This document shows, piece after piece, positions 58,362-64,000 of a stretch of DNA of 64,000 nucleotides. The DNA comes from Hofstenia miamia (lineage: Eukaryota; Xenacoelomorpha; Acoela; Hofsteniidae): NCBI GenBank assembly GCA_900660155.1, contig CABFPE010000082.1, positions 1,471,819 to 1,535,818 on the forward strand, in the 5' to 3' direction. The first letter of the stretch is position 1. The number at the start of each line of letters is the position of its first letter. The notes under the pieces were generated by a model that was not told the DNA's origin, made no database searches, and saw nothing but the letters and a program-made list of their open reading frames with translations. A program made the translations under genes and the position numbers.

Positions 58362-60115
58362 TCCCTTAGGAAACTCCAAACACAAAATCTGTTGTATTTT
58401 ATATAAAATATTCAATTATGTTCTGATATCACATCTTGTTTATGAATTATGAGAAGCAATGTTAACAGCTTCTGTAAGATCTTGTCTAAATGTAACTTGA
58501 AGAACATGTATTGTGTAAATTGTTTAGAGAATGCCAAAGTCAAAATATTTTATAAAAACATGAAAAGCGCAATGAATGCTATCCCTAAAATTATAGTTGA
58601 GATTACCGAGCAAGAACCTTCTTGGATTACACTAGGCTTAAAGAAATTGAAAAAAAGGAGCAAGTAAAAAATCTTGATATTAATATAGTTAAGAAACATT
58701 GGAGAAAAAATGAAAGGATTTATCCAAGATATGGAGCGTTGTTAGTGATGCCAGAGGTTGTCAAGTTTAGCCAAAACGTGTTTTAACCTCTTGGAAATAC
58801 AAAGTCAGATTAAATAAGCGTGGGAGATTTTTTGCTGAAATTATGTCGTGCAACTCACAAAACGAATTTGATTATTCAACTCCCGGTAGACATGGATAAC
58901 AACGAAATTGATGACTGGATGCCACTCACCACGTCACTTAGTACTTATCACTATTTTACATCGATAAAAATTAACAAGGCCAGTGTATATGATAATAAGC
59001 AAGCAAGCTTTATAAGGCCGCAGCGGCTGAATTAGCTGCCATATACTTAACACGAGTATTTCACATAGGACTATTCCGCGGCAATGAAAGCTTGTCTTCA
59101 TCAGTCCGATACCCAAAATTCCTCGTCCAACACTTTCGGATTTTCGACCTATTTCACTCATTTCACTCAGTCTGCTCCAGCTAAATTCTTGGAACACACG
59201 ATAGTAAATAGTGTCAAAAAGAAACTCCTTTGTGGTCTTGACATTAGTCAATTTGCTTATAAACGAAAATGTTTTCCCAACTGTTGGCCTTTTAGTAATG
59301 CTGGACAAAACTACTAAACTCCGAGACCACTAGGATACATCTGCGGTCTTGCTGCAAACATACGATTTTAGTAAGGCATTCGACACCATACCACATGATC
59401 GTCTAGTTACTAAATGATTTGCGCTAAGCTCTCCAAAGGACTTTATAAATGGATTATGAAGTACTTAAGTAATATACACTTCCAAGTAAAATATGGGTGT
59501 CTAAGAAGTGCCTTATATAGGATTAAAAAAGGAGTTACACAGGGATCGATTTCGGGCCCAATGCTATTTCTGTTGTATACTTCCCGCTTGCAAGCTGTTC
59601 ATCCTGCAAATAGCATGGTTAAATTTGCAGACGACTTAACAAATATTACTGCAATAAGTAAGAACTACACTATTGTCAGTGAGTTTATTATGGCTCATGA
59701 TTGGACGCTAGAAAATAAGCTAATTTAAATATATCGAAATGAAGTATTCAAAGCAGTTATTTTGAGCTTATTAGATTATGCCTGTCCGGTGTTTTTGCAT
59801 TTGCAAGATATCTGAATTCTAAGTTACAGTTGATTTGAACCGGGCACAAGCAATACGAACATGATCAACAGAAAACGCAATATCAATAAAACATCAAGGA
59901 ATTTATTTTAGCATTGAACTTTTTAAGAAAGCCTGTACATGTGACCATCTCCTACATTCGTTTATGCCAGATAAACTTCATTACTCAAGAAAGTCTGTGA
60001 TTGGACGTCATAGAAGAGCTTGATGCGGAATTCTTTCTATATAGTGTTAAACATATTAATGGACTTATTTAATATTGATAATTTGAATAAACGTCACTAC
60101 TACTACTACATACTA
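58362..60115 (+). pseudogene. LINE ORF2 reverse transcriptase and 3' end
   Basis: In order: a Lys-rich linker (58480-58800); RT fingers (SVRYPKFLVQHFRIF-type, poorly preserved); DFSKAFDTIPHDRLV (about 59364-59410); GVTQGSISGPMLFLLYTSRL (59531-59590) and MVKFADDLTNI with an intact FADD (about 59614-59646). The 3' tail ends in CACTACTACTACTACA (about 60095-60110), a short tandem tail typical of CR1/L2-like elements. Stops and shifts are common. It is the downstream portion of the LINE that starts at 53414. Confidence 0.8.
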
Positions 60116-62104
60116 AAAACCTAATTGAAAATGAAATATGCTTTTGCTTTATAAACCTTTTCCTGAAGCCAATATTTTATGCAATAATTTTATGCAAGGG
60201 TTATTGCACTTCTTTCAGTGCAATTGTAAGGTCGATTGATGACAAATCAAGTTTAGATCAAAAGATTTTATTGATACGCATGAATAGAATTTCACCAATA
60301 GTTAACTAATAATAAATTTTTCTATATTTCCAAGAAAACTCAAATTTTGCCAGGCATTGAACTTTAGCTCAATTATCTGCTAGTATCTCCACAAAATCAC
60401 AAAAAAGAGAGAGCATATCAGAACAAACAAAATCACAGAAACTGTAATTAAATAGAATTTTCCTTTTGTGCATTCATTGATGATTTACACGTAACAATCT
60501 TTATCCTTCATAGTTGACACTTGTATAAAATCCTTATCGACAAATTCTGGTTCATCACAGACGATTAGTAAGGCTTGCAAAGGCATATTTTTTCTTCTTT
60601 GCAGTTTTCGGTAGACACTCCATGTGTTGCAGCAGTCCTATCATTGGGTGAATAGCGTGAAGAAGTGAAATCAGAACTTGTAATCCCTCAAGTATCAATG
60701 TTTCCCATATGACTATAAATAGCCGAGAACAAACACCAAATTGATATGGCATTTGAAGCACTTCGATTAAAAATAGTTGCAAAATTTTTAAACTATATAT
60801 ACTTTCCTTAGTGCCTCGAATATAAGACACCTATATTTACTCCAAATCTAATTATGGCAATGTACAATTCTAACTGGAATGGAATTTACACATACATACC
60901 AACACAACTACACATTACCTTACACATTTCTCAATGAGCCGTAGCACCAGAGTCTACTTATAGGACTGAAGACAGAATGCGGAGTTATATTCATTCGCAA
61001 TATTTCACGCAATAACGTATTTTTGCCACCGTTTGTCCACTCAACAGAATTTTATTCAAAATTTTTTACGGATTTCGTATCAAAGCTTGTTTAACCTGCA
61101 AGTGTAGTTGAATTATACCTTATAAAACAGCGAGTTCACCTCTTTTGTTAAACTCAGTCGCAATTTAAAAGGCGAAATATGCTGGTAAATATCATTAACT
61201 TAATCGATTTTGAACCACTGTCAAGTAAAATTCCATCAAATTTTGCAAAAGAATTGCAGCTGGGGAAAATGAAACCTTAAACAAGTTTCAACTGTTGTTA
61301 CTGGGGATCATAAACATTTTTTCAATATTAATCTGATTTTTTTAAATTTTCCCCCTACTTGATGTTTAGACAATAAATATGAGCCGCCTAAGCTCCATGT
61401 TAGCAATGACGGACCTAACCTATTTTGTGTTCTGTACATACAACACCAAACTACAATGAATAAATTTGCAAAAGTCAGAGATAACAGTGCCCAGCAAAGG
61501 CGCAGCTTTTTTACAATTTTAAGAGATGAAGAAAATCTTCTTTCTTGTATCTATTAATTTGTTAGTAATAAGCATTTAAATTCTTTTGAAGCCCTAGCCC
61601 AACCCTAATCCAACTGTGTTCACTTAAATTATAGCCATTTTAGGCCCATTTTGATCATTGACAAAAACAGTTCTTGAATTTTTCGGTTTGCTAGATGAAA
61701 TGGACTGTATTACAATGGTGTATTAGAGGAGAAGAGTATTTGATACTATTGTAATATTTTAAAATTTAACATTTATTTGTCAACATGTTCCTTTTCAATT
61801 ATATAGGACCACTACATTTGAGTTGATTTGCATGCAATATTTCCAAAACCCGACCCTGCCTCCCTGGGATATGTTCATTTTTTATCTCAAGACAATGTTG
61901 AAGCACTTAAAATTCTCTTTTACGCATTTGAATAAAACAAATATATTTTAAAGCCATATTTATTTATTGCTAGATTACTTAGTTAAATTCGGATCGGATC
62001 TACAATTTCGTAATCGATTCCATCTCTGCATAGTAGTAACCATAATATGGGAAATGATATTATCCCAATCATTTGAAATTTGAAAAATTATAATATTCCC
62101 ACTG
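60116..62104. other. Unassigned region with one exon candidate
   Basis: No transposon protein recognised. The only coding-like stretch is listed at 60555-60777. The remaining sequence is A/T-rich without motif. Confidence 0.35.
60555..60777 (-). CDS. Candidate terminal exon with weak TBC-domain-like pattern
   Basis: A minus-strand open stretch ends at TGA (60555-60557). It reads VIWETLILEGLQVLISLL followed by a basic tail AKKKKYAFASLTNRL. WE(T/D)-LxxEGxxVL resembles the RIWDxxLxEGxxVL helix of TBC RabGAP domains, but this is a single short similarity. Upstream, TTTTTAATCGAAG could be an acceptor. It may be a host gene exon or chance. Confidence 0.25.
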
Positions 62105-63600
62105 AGAATCTCGTGGATAAGAGAGAGAGAGAGATATTTATTTCACCTTAATTGCAACCAAAAGGTTGAAAAATATAAAGTAATAACTATAAACTACCAT
62201 TTACAAACATATATTTATATATATATGTCTATATATGTTAGGAGTTCCTTGAGGTACTCCTGCATACAACGTATTCCACAATGAAAGTGTTCCGCAAGGT
62301 AAACGAACTCTTTGTTGACGACCAGATAAAAAGCTTATGATCCAGTTGCATGTATAGTTGCTAACGTTAATTTCTCTCAGTCTGTTAATTAATATTGTTT
62401 GACTAACTAAATCAAAAGCCTTTCTGAAGTCAATTAAAAATATTCGTATGTATTGCCCAGTGCTTTCCAATTGATTTATCCAATTACGTGTCATATCAAG
62501 GAGTGCGTAAGGGTTGAACGACCGGGATAACTCTATATTGTTTGGGATCTAGACTGCTACATATTTTTTCAATAAGTTCCTTTTCCAATAAAACCTCTTC
62601 TGCTATTTTCGCAACAGGGTGTGTTATAGAAATTGGTCGAAGATCTTTTCTTACGTTTTTAACTGGCTTATTTTTCTCTAAACAGGTCACATTAGCGCAT
62701 GTAAAGAGGGAAGCATTATATGTTGAAAATGAATGATTTAATAAGCCAGATATGGGAAATGCCAGTTCATAACAGTATTCTTTGAGAATCCAGGTGGGAA
62801 TGGTAATGCCATGAATATCAGGACCTGTTGACTTATGAATGTTTAATGCTTTCAATTTCAGAAAAGTTTGATATTCACTGATAAATATAGGGTTTTCGTT
62901 TAAAGATGGAATCACCATATCTGATGTAGTTATAAGTTCATACTCGTTAGTAATTGTAGTAAACTCGTTATTAATGCAATTTGCAAGTGTAATCTTATCC
63001 ATAGATAAAAAATTATCACCAAGTGAAAGCTCTTTTTTAGAAGACTCAACGGATATGCCACCAACTTTCTTTATTTGAGTCCACCAATCTTTTGGTTTAG
63101 ATGATTTAAGATCAGCAATAACACGGTTGTAATATTCTTTGCGAGTAATTTCTAATTTGCGGTTTATAGTATTTCTGAGCCTACGATATAAAGAAAATTT
63201 CTTTTTTCGTAGGGCGTATTGCCTCTTGCTTATCAAACGGACTATTTCTACAGTTACCCAAGGTTTGTGTCGTGGATATATTTTTCGCATTTTCACTGGA
63301 AATGAGTATTCATATGCGTTGAACATAAACTTTGAAAAATTTTCCCAATTCTGAGGAAAGGAAACGTTAACATCAGTGCAAAAATTCCAGTCACGGCGGG
63401 ATACTATGTTCCCAAACAATTGTAGGTTATATTTCTTTTTCACTCTATAAGATGTCATCGTCGGATTTCCACATACATATTTGGATTTTATGTACACCGA
63501 TAAATGCCTACATTTACCAATACTGTGCATCGGTTGAGCTGACTCATAGAACTGGGAGTAATTAGTAAAAATTTTGTCCAAGGTACGATTTTAGTGTGTG
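62105..63600 (-). pseudogene. CR1/Jockey-like LINE ORF2 fragment
   Basis: Minus strand, from high coordinates: end of the endonuclease (LDKIFTNYSQFYESAQPM, 63530-63581); linker with RHKPWVTVEIVRLISKRQ; RT with LKALNIHKSTGPDIHGITIP, CANVTCLEKNKPVKNVRKDL then RPISI (62615-62700); after a frameshift near 62495, IFLIDFRKAFDLV (about 62400-62440) and AGVPQGT (about 62240-62262). The sequence then jumps to a 3'-tail-like segment ending in GAGAGAGAGAGAG on the plus strand (62121-62133), so the YxDD region is deleted. The long 361-codon frame is well preserved, which suggests moderate age. Confidence 0.87.
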
Positions 63601-63640
63601 TGAAATTTCCATCTGCTGAAGTTGAAACTCTGCTGTAAGN

Positions 63641-64000
63641 CAACAGGGTGTGTTATAGAAATTGGTCGAAGATCTTTTCTTACGTTTTTAACTGGCTTAT
63701 TTTTCTCTAAACAGGTCACATTAGCGCATGTAAAGAGGGAAGCATTATATGTTGAAAATGAATGATTTAATAAGCCAGATATGGGAAATGCCAGTTCATA
63801 ACAGTATTCTTTGAGAATCCAGGTGGGAATGGTAATGCCATGAATATCAGGACCTGTTGACTTATGAATGTTTAATGTTTCAATTTCAGAAAAGTTTGAT
63901 ATTCACTGATAAATATAAGGTTTTCGTTTAAAGATGGAATCACCATATCTGATGCAGTTATAAGTTCATACTCGTTAGTAATTGTAGTAAACTCGTTATT
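63641..64000 (-). repeat. Second copy of LINE segment 62612-62972
   Basis: Starts directly after a single N (63640) and matches 62612 onward, offset about 1029 bp, with a few differences (a 1-bp deletion in TAATG(C)TTTCAA, ATAGGG versus ATAAGG, GATGTAG versus GATGCAG). It runs off the window. Confidence 0.92.

Noticed and set aside
1-64000. tRNA or rRNA genes
   Set aside because: No convincing cloverleaf with A and B boxes or conserved rRNA segment was seen; a covariance-model scan would be needed to exclude them.

Overview
This window reads as metazoan nuclear DNA: AT-rich, no compact operons, no prokaryotic genes, many (TA)n tracts, assembly gaps (1000 N at 15096-16095, 32 N at 41181, 30 N at 51355, single N at 6133, 6262 and 63640), and cut-and-paste and retrotransposon families typical of invertebrates. 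I cannot name the species. No complete host gene is identifiable; a few minus-strand stretches with splice-like borders (near 8610-8717, 9178-9443 and 60555-60777) are the only candidates for host exons. Nearly everything that can be recognised is a mobile element.

Layout. 1-4500: degenerate minus-strand Ty3/Gypsy element carrying an inserted solo LTR (1536-2462). 4965-7430: a 1.2 kb segment present twice beside single Ns. 10246-12865: complete piggyBac element with TTAA sites, terminal inverted repeats (TIRs) and one nonsense codon in its transposase. 16096-18230: decayed non-LTR retrotransposon with a C-terminal restriction-enzyme-like endonuclease. 18250-20430: minus-strand LINE RT interrupted by a Tc1-like element (18798-20082) with an open but catalytically altered transposase. 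20908-22442: twelve near-identical 128-bp tandem repeats. 22565-24922: the best-preserved element, a hAT with an intact 461-codon transposase and a perfect 8-bp target duplication. 27074-28385: broken Tc1-like element. 31345-32854: internally deleted hAT with unusual CATGACATG-rich ends. 33594-40450: LINE pieces and two piggyBac remnants. 41181-44494: hAT remnants and a 130-bp palindrome. 45420-48161: hAT with a piggyBac end and a 971-bp tandem duplication inside. 48170-48700: mariner-like remnant. 49590-52320: Gypsy pol fragment split by a small hAT. 53414-60115: a plus-strand LINE split by a pogo-like element (53650-55947) and by a second copy of the solo LTR (57076-58357). 62105-64000: minus-strand LINE, partly duplicated.

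The elements do not form a pathway. Their relation is one of nesting: target-site duplications and reading frames that resume on the far side allow relative dating (LINE and Gypsy first; Tc1, pogo, hAT and LTR insertions later). The elements most likely to have been recently mobile are the hAT at 22565-24922 and the piggyBac at 10246-12865. I found no convincing undescribed system. The most unusual structure is the homogeneous 128-bp array next to the intact hAT, whose flanks are imperfect inverted copies of each other.
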